64,000 nt of DNA from Psychromonas sp. L1A2 (GTDB taxonomy: Bacteria; Pseudomonadota; Gammaproteobacteria; Enterobacterales; Psychromonadaceae): contig NZ_WUAG01000002.1 of assembly GCF_009828855.1 (NCBI RefSeq), forward strand, positions 1,178,001 through 1,242,000, written 5' to 3'. Numbering within the stretch: position 1 is the first letter of the stretch; the number at the start of each line of letters is the position of its first letter. This document shows positions 36,339 through 46,744 of the stretch, piece after piece. The notes below the pieces were generated by a model. The model ran no database searches. It was not told the origin of the DNA and was given only the letters and a program-made list of their open reading frames with translations. The position numbers and the translations under genes are program-made.

Positions 36339-37193
36339 TTATTTTTTAACGAGTAAAATATCGCAAGGCAATTCAGTTAATAATACAGTCGTTGTACTAC
36401 CTATCCAAAATTGCTCTAGCTTGTTTCTTGTCACTAATCCAATCACTAATATATTACTGCTATTCTTTTTGATATAAGACGTTAACGCCACTTCAGGAAC
36501 ACCTTCTAGCAAAATAGTTTTACCAGCAGGAATACGATGCCTTTTAGCAAAGTCAGCTAATCCGTCGCGATGCATAGATAATATTTTACTTTTATATTTA
36601 ACCAATACAGACGTGACATGATAGCAATGAGCGATTAACCAACTGGCTTTTAACTGTCTAGCCCAACTTTCACTTAAAGTCGCAATATGTTCATCAATCG
36701 TCGTAATTCTTGCATGTTCATGCAAAGGATCAACAGCGCCAATCACGCTTAATGGGTGTTTCCAAGCTTGCTTATTAAGCAATAAAACAGGTGCTTTGAT
36801 ATCAGTTAATCGTTGGAAAATAGAGTGCCTTTTATCGACGACGTTATCTTCAATCACCACTACGCTATTTTGATTATTATTAACTTCAGCATTAAGTACT
36901 TTCAGGTAATCAGCTGATGAATTGATAGTGATTTCGACATCCATAGCATTCATCGTAAAAAATTTAATTAACTGCTCTTTTTTAGTTTCAATTTTTTGCA
37001 TTAATTCATCAGATAACTGTTGTTTGTCATTAAATAAATGCCAATAACCACGCCCTTTTAACTGCACACTTGCATCAATAATAATCTTAATCGATTTTTG
37101 ATGAGGCGGGATAAGATGAACTATTTTATCCAATGACGTTGTTTGATAATAAAATCGACTGTCAATGAACCAAATAAATTGTTCTGTAATCAT
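36339..37193 (-). CDS. UspE-like tandem universal stress protein
   Basis: About 284 residues from ATG 37193; the frame also opens at 37247, but the first 18 residues look unlike the family. It has two Usp domains. The second has an ATP-type loop with VIGLVTRNKLEQFWIGSTTT ending near ELPCDILLVKK, while the first is degenerate. UspE-type proteins respond to stress and starvation and affect adhesion and motility in E. coli. It is transcribed alone, away from corA. Confidence 0.78.
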   Translation of the reverse strand: MITEQFIWFIDSRFYYQTTSLDKIVHLIPPHQKSIKIIIDASVQLKGRGYWHLFNDKQQLSDELMQKIETKKEQLIKFFTMNAMDVEITINSSADYLKVLNAEVNNNQNSVVVIEDNVVDKRHSIFQRLTDIKAPVLLLNKQAWKHPLSVIGAVDPLHEHARITTIDEHIATLSESWARQLKASWLIAHCYHVTSVLVKYKSKILSMHRDGLADFAKRHRIPAGKTILLEGVPEVALTSYIKKNSSNILVIGLVTRNKLEQFWIGSTTTVLLTELPCDILLVKK

Positions 37194-37363
37194 ATATAAA
37201 TCCACATAGAAAAGGGTTAATCGAGTATATGGCACACATCTTACCATTACAATTTATGCATTATGCTCATCTCCATACGTAATGATTTAACTCGTTATAG
37301 AATGACATAGGGTTACAATTGAAATGCTATTGATACGAACAAATACAAAAATCGACTTGAGAA

Positions 37364-37402
37364 TAAAAAAGTAGATAGCTGATTATTGCGACCTACTTTT
37401 AT
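37364..37402 (-). terminator. Terminator of corA
   Basis: AAAAAGTAG and CTACTTTT form a hairpin about 80 bases beyond the corA stop, with a T-rich run in the leftward direction. Confidence 0.7.
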
Positions 37403-37483
37403 GTTTTTATTGAACGAATAAAATGCTCACGACATAGCGAATAAAATCTAGACGTATTTAACTAACGCTAACGAACGATAAGC

Positions 37484-38452
37484 TTACAGCCAGCGTTTTT
37501 TCTTAAACAACATCACTAAACTTATTGAAATGAAGCCCATAAAGCTCAATAGATAATAATAGCCATTAGCGACTTTTAACTCAGGAATATACTCGAAATT
37601 CATGCCGTAAAGGCCTGCTAAAAATCCTAATGGAATGAAGATCGCTGTGATCACTGTCAACACTCGCATCGTCGCATTTAGTTGATGAGAAGCAACAGAG
37701 AGGTAACCATTCACTAAATCACTACAAATATCATAATGCATTTGTGACAAACTCAATAAACGCTCAATGCGTTCATGCACATCTGTCACCGTATGAAGGT
37801 CCGCTTGGTTAATAATAGGCGTTTCATCTGTGACTAGAATCTTTAATTCGCTGCCAATATTACTATGGTAATTAAATGTGCGTTTTAACTTAGTTAAACG
37901 TGAACGATACAAAGTAATCTCTTGCATCATTTTATCATCACCACCCATTTGAAATTGATCTTCAATGGATTCTAACTTTTCTTCAAATTCAAAGAGCTTT
38001 TGTAAGTAAATGCCACAGCTATAATGAAAAACTCTTAAAGCTAATGTGATGGGACTTTTTGCTAAATACTTCTCGCCTTCATCAGCGAATAATTTATCAA
38101 TAGAGATAGATTTTTTAGCGTGGCTTGTAATGACAATATTAGTACCAACAAACATAGCAATCTGTAAGTGCTCAAATACAAGATCATCACCTGGATGATA
38201 AATGCCACGATAAAGCATAAAGATATAATCATCAAATAATTCGATTTTTGGTGGATGTCGATCTCGCTGAGCATCACTGATTGCCAATGAGTGACAACCT
38301 AATTTTTTTAATAATGCGCGCTCTTCTGTCTGATCATGAGAATCAAAATCGATCCATAATGAATCACTTGGATTTTGTTTCCAAATTTCAATTAAAGACT
38401 CATCACCATAAGCACATGACTTATCTGACTTTAATAACATACATCTGATCAT
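37484..38452 (-). CDS. corA: CorA-family divalent cation transporter
   Basis: The 322-residue protein has a large cytoplasmic N-domain, two C-terminal helices and the pore signature GMN in AGLYGMNFEYIPEL, ending in a basic KKKRWL. CorA mediates Mg2+ (also Co2+, Ni2+) entry as a pentamer. It is divergent from the CNNM-type gene, with MscS and MgtE genes nearby, so this is a magnesium/ion group. The wider family includes ZntB exporters, so the exact ion is uncertain. Confidence 0.87.
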   Translation of the reverse strand: MIRCMLLKSDKSCAYGDESLIEIWKQNPSDSLWIDFDSHDQTEERALLKKLGCHSLAISDAQRDRHPPKIELFDDYIFMLYRGIYHPGDDLVFEHLQIAMFVGTNIVITSHAKKSISIDKLFADEGEKYLAKSPITLALRVFHYSCGIYLQKLFEFEEKLESIEDQFQMGGDDKMMQEITLYRSRLTKLKRTFNYHSNIGSELKILVTDETPIINQADLHTVTDVHERIERLLSLSQMHYDICSDLVNGYLSVASHQLNATMRVLTVITAIFIPLGFLAGLYGMNFEYIPELKVANGYYYLLSFMGFISISLVMLFKKKRWL

Positions 38453-38658
38453 AATTTTTCTCTTTCTATGATTAAAATAGTGCTTAATACCCGGCGTATA
38501 GTGATCTAGCTTTGGCTTTTAGGTACTTTTTAATTGCCTTTTACTTATCTTTTAAATTGCCTTGTTAATAGTATTTACGTACCGATAAATATAAATTCCT
38601 TTGCTTCGATAAAGGTTATAGACTTTATTCCAATTTTATAACATTAATTCGGTGAAAT

Positions 38659-39714
38659 ATGTCGGTAGATATTATTATTTGGATAGCCATTGTATTGTGT
38701 ATTTCACAATCTGCTATCTTTTCAGGTTTAAATATAGCCTTATTTTCACTGAGCAGATTACAGCTTGAAGTGGAGTCCACAAAAGGCAATATAGAAGCTA
38801 AAAAAGTATTAAGACTGCGTAACGATTCTAACTTTTTATTAACCACTATTTTGTGGGGAAATGTTGGTATTAACGTTTTACTGACTTTATTGTCAGATTC
38901 TGCGTTAGCCGGTATTAGCTCTTTCCTTTTTTCCACTATTGCGATCACTATTATTGGTGAAATAACCCCGCAAGCTTACTTTTCAAGAAACGCATTAAAA
39001 ATGGGTGCCTTTCTATCACCGGTGATACGTTTTTATCAAGTGATATTCTACCCTGTAGCAAAACCGACTGCGCTGATACTTGATGCTTGGTTAGGTAAAG
39101 AAGGTATTACTTATTTAGCTGAAAGCGAACTAAGCAGTATTATACGTAAACATATTGAAGCAGAAGAAACAGATATTAATCATGTAGAAGGTATTGGTGC
39201 TTTAAACTTCTTTAAGCTCGATAAAATATCAGTGATTGAAGAGGGAGAAGTGATTGATCCTTTCTCTATTATTGCATTACCAACCAAACTCGATTTGCCT
39301 ATTATTCCTGAAATTACGTCGGCGCCTAATAATGAATTTTTAAAGCTGATGAATAAATCAGGACATCGTTGGGTTGTATTAACTAACTTAGAGGGAGATC
39401 CATTGGTTGTAGTTGATTCAGACAGTTTCTTACGTGATGTGTTTTTTGAAACAGAAAACTTTGACCCTTACAAACATTGTCATCGTCCTACAATCATTAC
39501 CGATGAATCAACCATGCTAAATGATGCCATTATCAGAATGAAAATGGGTGAATCTGTAGACAAAACCTTTGATGGTGCAATTGAGCGAGATGTATTACTT
39601 ATTTGGGGTGAGAATAAACGCATCATCACTGGCGCAGATATATTTGGTCTATTATTAAAAGGCATCCAACCGCAAGCATTACAGAACAATTTATTATCAA
39701 CTATAAAAGTTTAA
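38659..39714 (+). CDS. CNNM/CorC-type DUF21 membrane protein
   Basis: The 351-residue protein has an N-terminal DUF21 domain with four membrane segments (SAIFSGLNIALFSLSRLQLE and IGEITPQAYFSRNA, the conserved GE-x-x-PQ). Degenerate CBS domains follow; the CorC/HlyC C-terminal domain is missing. Relatives are Mg2+ exporters (CorB/CNNM). It is divergent from corA, suggesting balanced control of magnesium. Confidence 0.82.
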   Translation: MSVDIIIWIAIVLCISQSAIFSGLNIALFSLSRLQLEVESTKGNIEAKKVLRLRNDSNFLLTTILWGNVGINVLLTLLSDSALAGISSFLFSTIAITIIGEITPQAYFSRNALKMGAFLSPVIRFYQVIFYPVAKPTALILDAWLGKEGITYLAESELSSIIRKHIEAEETDINHVEGIGALNFFKLDKISVIEEGEVIDPFSIIALPTKLDLPIIPEITSAPNNEFLKLMNKSGHRWVVLTNLEGDPLVVVDSDSFLRDVFFETENFDPYKHCHRPTIITDESTMLNDAIIRMKMGESVDKTFDGAIERDVLLIWGENKRIITGADIFGLLLKGIQPQALQNNLLSTIKV

Positions 39715-39762
39715 CTTATGCTATAACCTATTGTTATTATTTATCTTATTAAGTTATTTCTT

Positions 39763-39801
39763 ATAGAAAGCATGTACAGCAAACAATCACATGCTTTCTA
39801 T
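39763..39801 (+). terminator. Hairpin after the CNNM gene
   Basis: ATAGAAAGCATG and CATGCTTTCTAT form a perfect 12-bp stem 50 bases after the stop. There is no T-run, so it may be a processed or weak terminator. Confidence 0.55.
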
Positions 39802-39991
39802 GTTGTCAGTTAACACCCCTGATAAATAAAACCAGATCTAAACGAGTTATAAGCTAACATATCAATATTAATTGCATATCGTAGAAAGCGGCCGCTCAAG
39901 CACTACTAAACACTCTCAGGTTGATTGAATTATTCCATCATCTAATCAATATGGCATGTTAGCGAAGAAAAAGGACTTAAAGGAACATTGC

Positions 39992-40849
39992 ATGGACTTA
40001 TCACAAATTAACGAAATACTATCTTACAAACTCATTACTATTTCAGGCCAAGCAATTACGCTGTCCCACATACTACTTATCCCTGCTGTTATTTTAATAG
40101 GCATCCTTTTAACACGATGGATTGCTAAGTTAATCACTAAACGCTTAATTTCGAAGAAAGTTGATCCCAATGTGATTCACTTATTGCTACGTGTTTTTTA
40201 CGTGATAGCAATGGCTATCCTGTTGGTCACTACACTGGAATTAATTAACGTACCGATTACCGCTTTTGCGTTCTTATCAGGCGCAATCGCGATCGGTGTC
40301 GGTTTTGGTGCGCAAAACATTATTAACAACTTCATCAGTGGTTGGATTTTAATGTGGGAACGTCCAATCCGTATTGGAGATTTTTTAGAAGTAGAATCTG
40401 CAAAAGGCGTCGTTGAAGAAATTAATACCCGCTCGACACGTATACGTCGTGTAGATGGCGTTCACCTGCTTATCCCTAATAGTAAGTTATTAGAAAATAC
40501 TGTGGTTAACTGGACCTTAGTTGATAGCTTAGTCAGGACATCGGTAACCGTCGGTGTTGCTTATGGCTCACCCGCTAAAAAAGTAGCAGAGCTTATTATG
40601 CAAGCAACAACAGATCAGAAAAGAATAGTAGAAAGTCCTGCTCCAGTCGTTACTTTTGAAGATTTTGGTGATAATGCATTAATGTTTGAAGTGACTTTTT
40701 GGTTAGACTCTAACGCCGAGGGAGGTTTAAGGGTAATGCGTAGTAATATTCGCTTTCGCCTTGAAGAACTATTTGAAGAGAATAATATTGTTGTCGCTTA
40801 CCCGCAAAGAGATATTCACATCGATGGTTCATTAACTATCAATAAATAA
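39992..40849 (+). CDS. MscS-family mechanosensitive channel
   Basis: The product is 285 residues from ATG 39992, which has AAAGGAACATT upstream; an in-frame ATG at 39956 lacks a site. It has three membrane segments and the pore helix AIAIGVGFGAQNIINNFISG, where glycine-rich packing matches MscS TM3. The beta domain (RPIRIGDFLEVESAKGVVEE, STRIRRVDGVHLLIPNSKLL) follows. It should relieve hypo-osmotic shock. Confidence 0.9.
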   Translation: MDLSQINEILSYKLITISGQAITLSHILLIPAVILIGILLTRWIAKLITKRLISKKVDPNVIHLLLRVFYVIAMAILLVTTLELINVPITAFAFLSGAIAIGVGFGAQNIINNFISGWILMWERPIRIGDFLEVESAKGVVEEINTRSTRIRRVDGVHLLIPNSKLLENTVVNWTLVDSLVRTSVTVGVAYGSPAKKVAELIMQATTDQKRIVESPAPVVTFEDFGDNALMFEVTFWLDSNAEGGLRVMRSNIRFRLEELFEENNIVVAYPQRDIHIDGSLTINK

Positions 40850-41102
40850 AAACACTTAACAACAAACAACTTTGGGTTAATGCTTGAGTTTAAACACTCA
40901 ATGTAATTAACCTTTGTAACACCTTTAATATTTCTGCACATTTAACAATATGGTTAAGTACAGGTAGTAATAAAGTAAGTTGTTGTTAAAATTAGCAAAA
41001 TAAAAAACTATATAAGAATAACTAATTAAAAATAATTAGATAAAAGTAACTGCAAAGCAGTCACTAGATAAAAACAACAGAATTTAAGCGGATAACCTCA
41101 TT

Positions 41103-41963
41103 ATGTTTGAAAAAATATCATCAATCGATTTAACCACTAACGCCTTTTTTCAAACACTAATCAATAATAATAGTGTCTTAACTATCGTCCTTATCTTAGC
41201 GTTAATGGCCAGTAAAAGTTATATTTTAAAATTCCTACAAAAAAAAGGAAAAACGAATAAACGCCTAAAAATCAATATTGTAAATAACACTATTACGATC
41301 CTAATCTTTATTGGTATTTTTAATATTTGGGCTGCTGAATTCCATGAATTTGCCATCTCGATTGCCGCTTTTGTCGTTGCGATTGTGATTGCGACAAGAG
41401 AATTTATTCAATGTTTTATCGGCTTTTTATACATTGTATCTAGCCGACCTTTCCGTATCGGAGATTGGATACAAGTCGGCGATTATTATGGTGAAGTACA
41501 TTCGATTGATTGGGCTAAATTGACCTTATTAGAAGTGAATATTGATTCCTATGAATACACAGGGAAAACGCTTTATGTGCCTAATAGTAAGTTAATTACT
41601 TCTTCTATTAAAAACTTAAACTTCTTAAAACGTTATGCAATGCACCACTTCACTATCACAAGAGATGGCAGTGTTAACCCGTTTATCTTTTTAGATGAAT
41701 TATATGAAAAAGCACACGGTTACTGCGCTGACTTTAATGACGTTGCAATACGTTACAACCAGTTGATTGAAAACCGTTTAGATGTTCATATTGCAGGACC
41801 TGAACCGCATATACAGGTGGCGACCTCTGAGATTGGTGACACCCAACTCATATTTACTATATTCTGCCCAACCGACCGAGCATTAGAAATTGAGCAATGT
41901 TTAACAGGTGATTTTATGAGGCTGTGGTTTGAACAACAGCAATTAATAAAGCAGAGTAATTAA
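41103..41963 (+). CDS. MscS-like channel protein
   Basis: This 286-residue protein has two or three hydrophobic segments and an MscS beta-domain (SSRPFRIGDWIQVGDYYGEV, KTLYVPNSKLITSSIKN). The pore helix (AAFVVAIVIATREFIQCFIG) is less glycine-rich than canonical MscS, so gating or selectivity may differ. It follows the first MscS gene with a 250-base gap and precedes mgtE. The start has no strong ribosome site. Confidence 0.82.
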   Translation: MFEKISSIDLTTNAFFQTLINNNSVLTIVLILALMASKSYILKFLQKKGKTNKRLKINIVNNTITILIFIGIFNIWAAEFHEFAISIAAFVVAIVIATREFIQCFIGFLYIVSSRPFRIGDWIQVGDYYGEVHSIDWAKLTLLEVNIDSYEYTGKTLYVPNSKLITSSIKNLNFLKRYAMHHFTITRDGSVNPFIFLDELYEKAHGYCADFNDVAIRYNQLIENRLDVHIAGPEPHIQVATSEIGDTQLIFTIFCPTDRALEIEQCLTGDFMRLWFEQQQLIKQSN

Positions 41964-42097
41964 TGCTACAGAGCGCTTAAAACTGCAATAAAACTAAGCA
42001 AAAAACAAAGAACACACAAAATAATAAATAGAAAGGCTGCTTTATAAGCTCAATGAATAGCCTGATTTACAGCTTAAAACAATAAAAAGGAGGGTTT

Positions 42098-43444
42098 ATG
42101 TCATTAGAATTATTACCCGATTATATTGAAAAAATTAATAACAATTTTGAAAATGAAACGGATATTAAAGAAGTCATCGTTGAAGTCGAACAAGAATTAT
42201 CCGACGAACAGATTGCTCTTTTATTAGAATCCTTTCCTATTAAACTCAGAATAGAGATATGGCTTTCTTTCAGTGATGAAACACAACAAAACGTGTTTAT
42301 TGAGATGAAACCTGAGTCAAGGGAGTTGATATTAAATGCTTGTGATGATGAGCTTTGCTTCCCGCTTTTAACCAAGTTAGATGCGGTTGATTTATTAGAA
42401 TTATCTGAAAGTTTAAATGATCGATTTATCGATTATGCTGTAAGTAAAATGACAGCAAAACAGCGCAGTCTTTATAAAAAGTCATGTGATTATGCATTAG
42501 ATGAAGTGGGCCATTGGCAAAACTTTACGGAAGTTCAAATTCCACAACAGTTGAAACTCTCAGCCGTTAAAAAGGTATGTAGCAAAAACTTACCGACCTT
42601 TACTGATGTTATTTATATTGTCGACGATAATGCAGTTCTAATCGGTGAAATAGCACTTAATGCCATCTTTAAAGCAGAGAATGAAGAAGAATATAAAAGC
42701 TTCATTAACACTGATATTGAATATATTTCTAGTAATGATGATATTGCGATTGCATCGGATAAGTTAATTGATTCAGATACTTCTGCATTACCGGTTATTG
42801 ATGAAAATCGCTGCTTAACTGGTCGCTTAGATTTACCTACGGCCTATCGTTACAGAGAACAAATAGCGGAAGCTCAACTAATTCAAGCGGCAGGTTTAGT
42901 AGAAGAAGAGGATCTATTTGGTAATGTATGGCAAAGCTCTAAAAACCGTGCAGTTTGGTTGGGTATTAATTTAGTCACTGCCTTTTTAGCATCATGGTTT
43001 ATTGGTTTATTTGAAGCCACGATACAGCAAGTAGTCGCATTGGCCGTATTAATGCCAGTCGTTGCATCGATGGGGGGAATATCAGGAAGCCAAACGATTA
43101 CATTAATTATACGAGGTTTAGCGTTAGGCCAAATTAATGATGCCAACAAAAAAGATATTATTGCAAAAGAGCTTAAAGTCGGTGCGATTAACGGTGTGTT
43201 ATGGGCGATAGTGATTGGTGCGATAACCTTTGTGTGGTTCGATAACCCACTATTGTCATTGACTATCTTTATCTCTATCTTAGGTAATATTCTGATCGCT
43301 TCATTATCTGGCGTATGGGTGCCTTGGATGTTAAGCAAATTTAATATTGATCCTGCTTTATCTGGCTCAGTTGTGTTAACCACTGTCACTGATATTTTTG
43401 GATTTATTGTATTCTTAGGATTAGGCAGTTTATTACTGCTATAG
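42098..43444 (+). CDS. mgtE: MgtE-family magnesium transporter
   Basis: The 448-residue protein has an N-terminal helical domain, a CBS pair (about residues 150-260; SALPVIDENRCLTGRLDLPT) and a five-segment membrane domain with MPVVASMGGISGSQTITLII, the MgtE pore signature. A very strong AAAAAGGAGGGTTT precedes ATG. MgtE imports Mg2+, gated by Mg2+ binding to its cytosolic domains. The CBS region is somewhat divergent. Confidence 0.92.
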   Translation: MSLELLPDYIEKINNNFENETDIKEVIVEVEQELSDEQIALLLESFPIKLRIEIWLSFSDETQQNVFIEMKPESRELILNACDDELCFPLLTKLDAVDLLELSESLNDRFIDYAVSKMTAKQRSLYKKSCDYALDEVGHWQNFTEVQIPQQLKLSAVKKVCSKNLPTFTDVIYIVDDNAVLIGEIALNAIFKAENEEEYKSFINTDIEYISSNDDIAIASDKLIDSDTSALPVIDENRCLTGRLDLPTAYRYREQIAEAQLIQAAGLVEEEDLFGNVWQSSKNRAVWLGINLVTAFLASWFIGLFEATIQQVVALAVLMPVVASMGGISGSQTITLIIRGLALGQINDANKKDIIAKELKVGAINGVLWAIVIGAITFVWFDNPLLSLTIFISILGNILIASLSGVWVPWMLSKFNIDPALSGSVVLTTVTDIFGFIVFLGLGSLLLL

Positions 43445-43538
43445 AAAGGCGATAAAAAGCATTTGAAGGATTTTAGAATACACTAAACGATTTAAGCTAA
43501 GTAACTTAAGCTAAACCATTTAACACCATTGAAAGATA

Positions 43539-43615
43539 GGCCCTAATATCATTTCACATAGCACCTAATTGCTTACATTAAGTGCTATGAAAGAGACTGA
43601 TGTTAGGGCTTTTTG
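43539..43615 (+). terminator. Long-stem terminator after mgtE
   Basis: GCCCTAATATC pairs with GATGTTAGGGC, and the inner arms CATAGCACCTAAT and ATTAAGTGCTATG continue the stem. TTTTT follows. The leftward LysR gene ends 75 bases further on. Confidence 0.85.
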
Positions 43616-43688
43616 ATACTTTAAGTTTTAAAGCAAAAAAGCGATTAATGCCAATCACACTAATTAAGACTTTTATCGCAAAGGTTAG

Positions 43689-44537
43689 CTAGGTTCTTAC
43701 ATGCGGAAAAAGCTGTAAAACTTGTTCAATCATGTCAACTTTTTGATTCTTCGCGAGATAGTTTGCATAAATTTCACGGCGGAAAACAGGCGCCTCATCG
43801 ACAAGAAAAAGCTGATTGCTTTTAAGGTATTCAAAGGTAATTTGTCGTGGTAAATAAGCAGCCCCACCAGCATCTAAAATAAAGTTAAGTGCAATTCTGG
43901 GCTGACTCATAAAGTGTTTAGCCTCTGGTGCATCTTGAAACTCTCTTAAATACTGTGCAGTAATCGACTCCCCATAATCCACCATAATAAAATCAGTTAA
44001 CGCCGCAGAACTATCAACATGGTCAGGGTTAGTCGTTACTAAGTGCAAAGGAACGGTGGCTACTTTTTCCGACACAATTTCACCCACAAAAGTTGGATCA
44101 AACAAAAAAGCGATATCAATAACGCGGTTTAACAAACTTTTTCTTAGTTCTGGTGCACTATAAGTACTGGTTAATAAACTAACATCCTCGACATTAAGAT
44201 GGATTTTATGTAACCAGTTTTGCAGAACGATATCCCAAATGGTGCTTGTCGCCCCCACCACTAATTGCATTGAATGCTGTGCTGTTATACCAACATCTTG
44301 TTTGGTTTTTTGCCACATAAAGATTAATTCATTGGCATGCTTAATCAAGCGGTGGCCTTCTGGCGTTAACTTTAAGTGTTTTTTACTGCGGTCAAATAGC
44401 AATACACCTAAGTCTTCTTCCAACAATTTAATACGCGCACTTACTGCAGATTGAGTTATAAATAAATTTTCTGAAGCGATACGAAAATGTAATGAACGGC
44501 TTACTTCTAAAAAGGTTTTTAATAACTCTATTTTCAT
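43689..44537 (-). CDS. LysR-family regulator, HdfR-like
   Basis: The product is 282 residues from the ATG at 44537; a GTG four codons upstream is possible. The N-terminal HTH (MKIELLKTFLEVSRSLHFRI, NLFITQSAVSARIKLLEEDL) resembles E. coli HdfR, a regulator of flhDC, at matching positions. The LysR substrate domain follows. It is divergent from the rimK-type operon with a 250-base gap, so control of that operon is plausible. Confidence 0.8.
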   Translation of the reverse strand: MKIELLKTFLEVSRSLHFRIASENLFITQSAVSARIKLLEEDLGVLLFDRSKKHLKLTPEGHRLIKHANELIFMWQKTKQDVGITAQHSMQLVVGATSTIWDIVLQNWLHKIHLNVEDVSLLTSTYSAPELRKSLLNRVIDIAFLFDPTFVGEIVSEKVATVPLHLVTTNPDHVDSSAALTDFIMVDYGESITAQYLREFQDAPEAKHFMSQPRIALNFILDAGGAAYLPRQITFEYLKSNQLFLVDEAPVFRREIYANYLAKNQKVDMIEQVLQLFPHVRT

Positions 44538-44784
44538 GCACTTACCCACTAATCAAAAATTTTAATCAAAGACCACAAAACAATTAATTTTATTATATAG
44601 CGTTTTGTTTATACACTCCACGCACTTAATTTGAGTTCGGATTAAAGACACCTTAAAAAGTGAATATAGCAGCTGTGTTCATCGCACAGATCTTTATTAA
44701 ACTCAGGTTGCTCGGTATTTGCGATAGTTGCCTTGATGGTTTTTGTCGCCCCATATTAGTGATACATACACAGGAATTATATTG

Positions 44785-45690
44785 ATGAAAATTGCAATCT
44801 TATCTAGAAACCCGAAGCTATATTCTACTCGTCGTTTAAAAGAAGCGGGCGAAGCACAAGGTCATGAAGTCGACATTATCGATACATTACATTGTTATAT
44901 GGACATCACAAGTAGTCGCCCTACTGTTCGTTACCACGGTGAAGAATTACCACAATATGATGCGATTATTCCACGTATTGGTGCGTCAGTTACTTTCTAT
45001 GGTACAGCGGTAGCACGTCAATTTGAAATGATGGGTACTTTTAATATCAATGAATCCGTGGCTATTAGTCGTTCACGCGACAAATTACGTTCAATGCAAT
45101 TATTGTCTAGAAAAGGCATTGGTATGCCGCGTACTGGCTTTGCAAATAAACCCGATAACATTAAAGATTTAATTAAAAATGTCGGTGGCGCACCCGTTGT
45201 TATCAAGTTACTTGAAGGTACACAAGGCATCGGTGTAGTACTAGCTGATACCGCGAAAGCAGGGGAAAGTATCATTGAAGCATTCATGGGCTTAAAAGCG
45301 AACATTTTAGTACAAGAGTTCATTAAAGAAGCTGGCGGTGCAGATATCCGTTGTTTAGTGATTGGTGGCCGTGTTGTTGCTGCGATGAAACGTCAAGGTG
45401 CAGAAGGTGAATTCCGTTCTAATTTACACCGTGGTGGTTCGGCTGTTGTGGTTAAACTAACGAAAGAAGAGCGTGAAACAGCGGTTAATGCAGCTAAAAT
45501 AATGGGCTTAAACTTCTGTGGTGTTGACTTGTTACGTTCGGCAAATGGCCCAATGGTAATGGAAGTAAACTCATCACCAGGCCTTGAAGGTATTGAGAAA
45601 GCGACAGGTATGAATATTGCTGGAATGGTGTTTGATTTTATTGAAAAACGACCAAAAACAATCACTAATAAAACTCGTGGTAAAGGATAA
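44785..45690 (+). CDS. rimK: RimK-family alpha-L-glutamate ligase
   Basis: The product is 301 residues from ATG 44785, with CAGGAAT upstream (the frame opens earlier at 44743). It is an ATP-grasp ligase: [20 protein letters not shown], the ATP site [18 protein letters not shown], and the metal site [20 protein letters not shown]. RimK adds glutamates to the C-terminus of ribosomal protein S6 in E. coli and can make poly-alpha-glutamate. Four bases separate it from the next gene, forming an operon with an aspartoacylase-like gene and a rimB-like protease gene. Confidence 0.92.
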   Translation: MKIAILSRNPKLYSTRRLKEAGEAQGHEVDIIDTLHCYMDITSSRPTVRYHGEELPQYDAIIPRIGASVTFYGTAVARQFEMMGTFNINESVAISRSRDKLRSMQLLSRKGIGMPRTGFANKPDNIKDLIKNVGGAPVVIKLLEGTQGIGVVLADTAKAGESIIEAFMGLKANILVQEFIKEAGGADIRCLVIGGRVVAAMKRQGAEGEFRSNLHRGGSAVVVKLTKEERETAVNAAKIMGLNFCGVDLLRSANGPMVMEVNSSPGLEGIEKATGMNIAGMVFDFIEKRPKTITNKTRGKG

Positions 45691-45694
45691 GTAG

Positions 45695-46744
45695 ATGAAA
45701 ACATTACGCATAGGCGATTTTGATATTTTACCGGGCACTCAATGCAAAATTGAATTGCCTGTTGCAAAGTTATATACCGATGCAGATGTTTCATTACCGG
45801 TGCAAATTATTCGCGGCACTAAAGATGGTCCAACCATTTTTATTAGTGCAGCAGTACATGGTGATGAATTAAACGGCATTGAAATTATTAGACGTTTAAT
45901 TAATAAACCTAACTTTAAAATTATTCGAGGTACCGTAATCGCAGTACCAATGGTTAATGTTTATGGTGTGGTTAACCAAAGTCGTTATATGCCGGATCGT
46001 CGTGATTTAAATCGCTGCTTTCCAGGTTCAGCAAAAGGTTCATTAGCGGCACGTGTAGCACATATATTTTTAACGCAAATTGTTAAACATTGTGATTACG
46101 GCATTGATTTACATACGGGTGCAATTCATCGTTCTAACTTGCCTCAAATTCGCGGTGATATGAATGATCCTGAAACAAAAGAATTAGCACAAGTCTTTGC
46201 AGTGCCTGTTATTTTACATTCAAATGTTGTAGACGGTTCTTTACGTGAATCAGCGGTAGATAATGGTACTAAAGTATTGTTATATGAAGCAGGTGAAGCG
46301 TTGCGTTTTGATGATTTCTCTATCCATGCAGGTATTAAAGGAATAGAGAATGTATTACGCCATCTTAACATGATGCGTAAAGTGACTTCTAAACGAAAAT
46401 TAAAAGAACCGTATATTGCTAATAGCAGCGGTTGGTTACGTGCTAATGCAAGCGGTGTTGTAAAACATTTAGTTGAATTAGGCGACCGTGTCACGACTGG
46501 CGATAAACTTGCGGAGATCGGTAGTCCTTATGGTGAGATATTAGGGGTTGTTAAAGCGACTAGATCGGGGATTTTAATCGGTCAGCAAAATATACCTTTA
46601 GTACAAGAAGGCGAAGCGATGTTTCATATTGCTTACTTTAAAGAAGATGATGAAGCGGTGTATGAACACATTGAATCGGTGCAAGACTTTTTGCGCCCAG
46701 AAGATGCGCATAACCCTCAGCATATCATTGGAGACAAGTCATAA
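45695..46744 (+). CDS. Succinylglutamate desuccinylase/aspartoacylase-like protein
   Basis: The 349-residue protein is a zinc carboxypeptidase of the AstE/ASPA group: AAVHGDELNGIEIIRRL (zinc ligands His and Glu in H-x-x-E), the RDLNRCFPG substrate loop, and GIDLHTGA. The C-terminal part, about residues 260-330, looks like a barrel-sandwich/lipoyl-like domain. It is tightly coupled to rimK upstream and shares one base (TAATG) with the next gene. In this context it may hydrolyse an acylated or glutamylated amino compound; the substrate is not known. Confidence 0.87.
   Translation: MKTLRIGDFDILPGTQCKIELPVAKLYTDADVSLPVQIIRGTKDGPTIFISAAVHGDELNGIEIIRRLINKPNFKIIRGTVIAVPMVNVYGVVNQSRYMPDRRDLNRCFPGSAKGSLAARVAHIFLTQIVKHCDYGIDLHTGAIHRSNLPQIRGDMNDPETKELAQVFAVPVILHSNVVDGSLRESAVDNGTKVLLYEAGEALRFDDFSIHAGIKGIENVLRHLNMMRKVTSKRKLKEPYIANSSGWLRANASGVVKHLVELGDRVTTGDKLAEIGSPYGEILGVVKATRSGILIGQQNIPLVQEGEAMFHIAYFKEDDEAVYEHIESVQDFLRPEDAHNPQHIIGDKS

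Noticed and set aside
42883-43389. Long minus-strand frame of 168 codons inside mgtE
   Set aside because: It is an antisense shadow of mgtE, which has family motifs and a strong ribosome site; the shadow translation has none.
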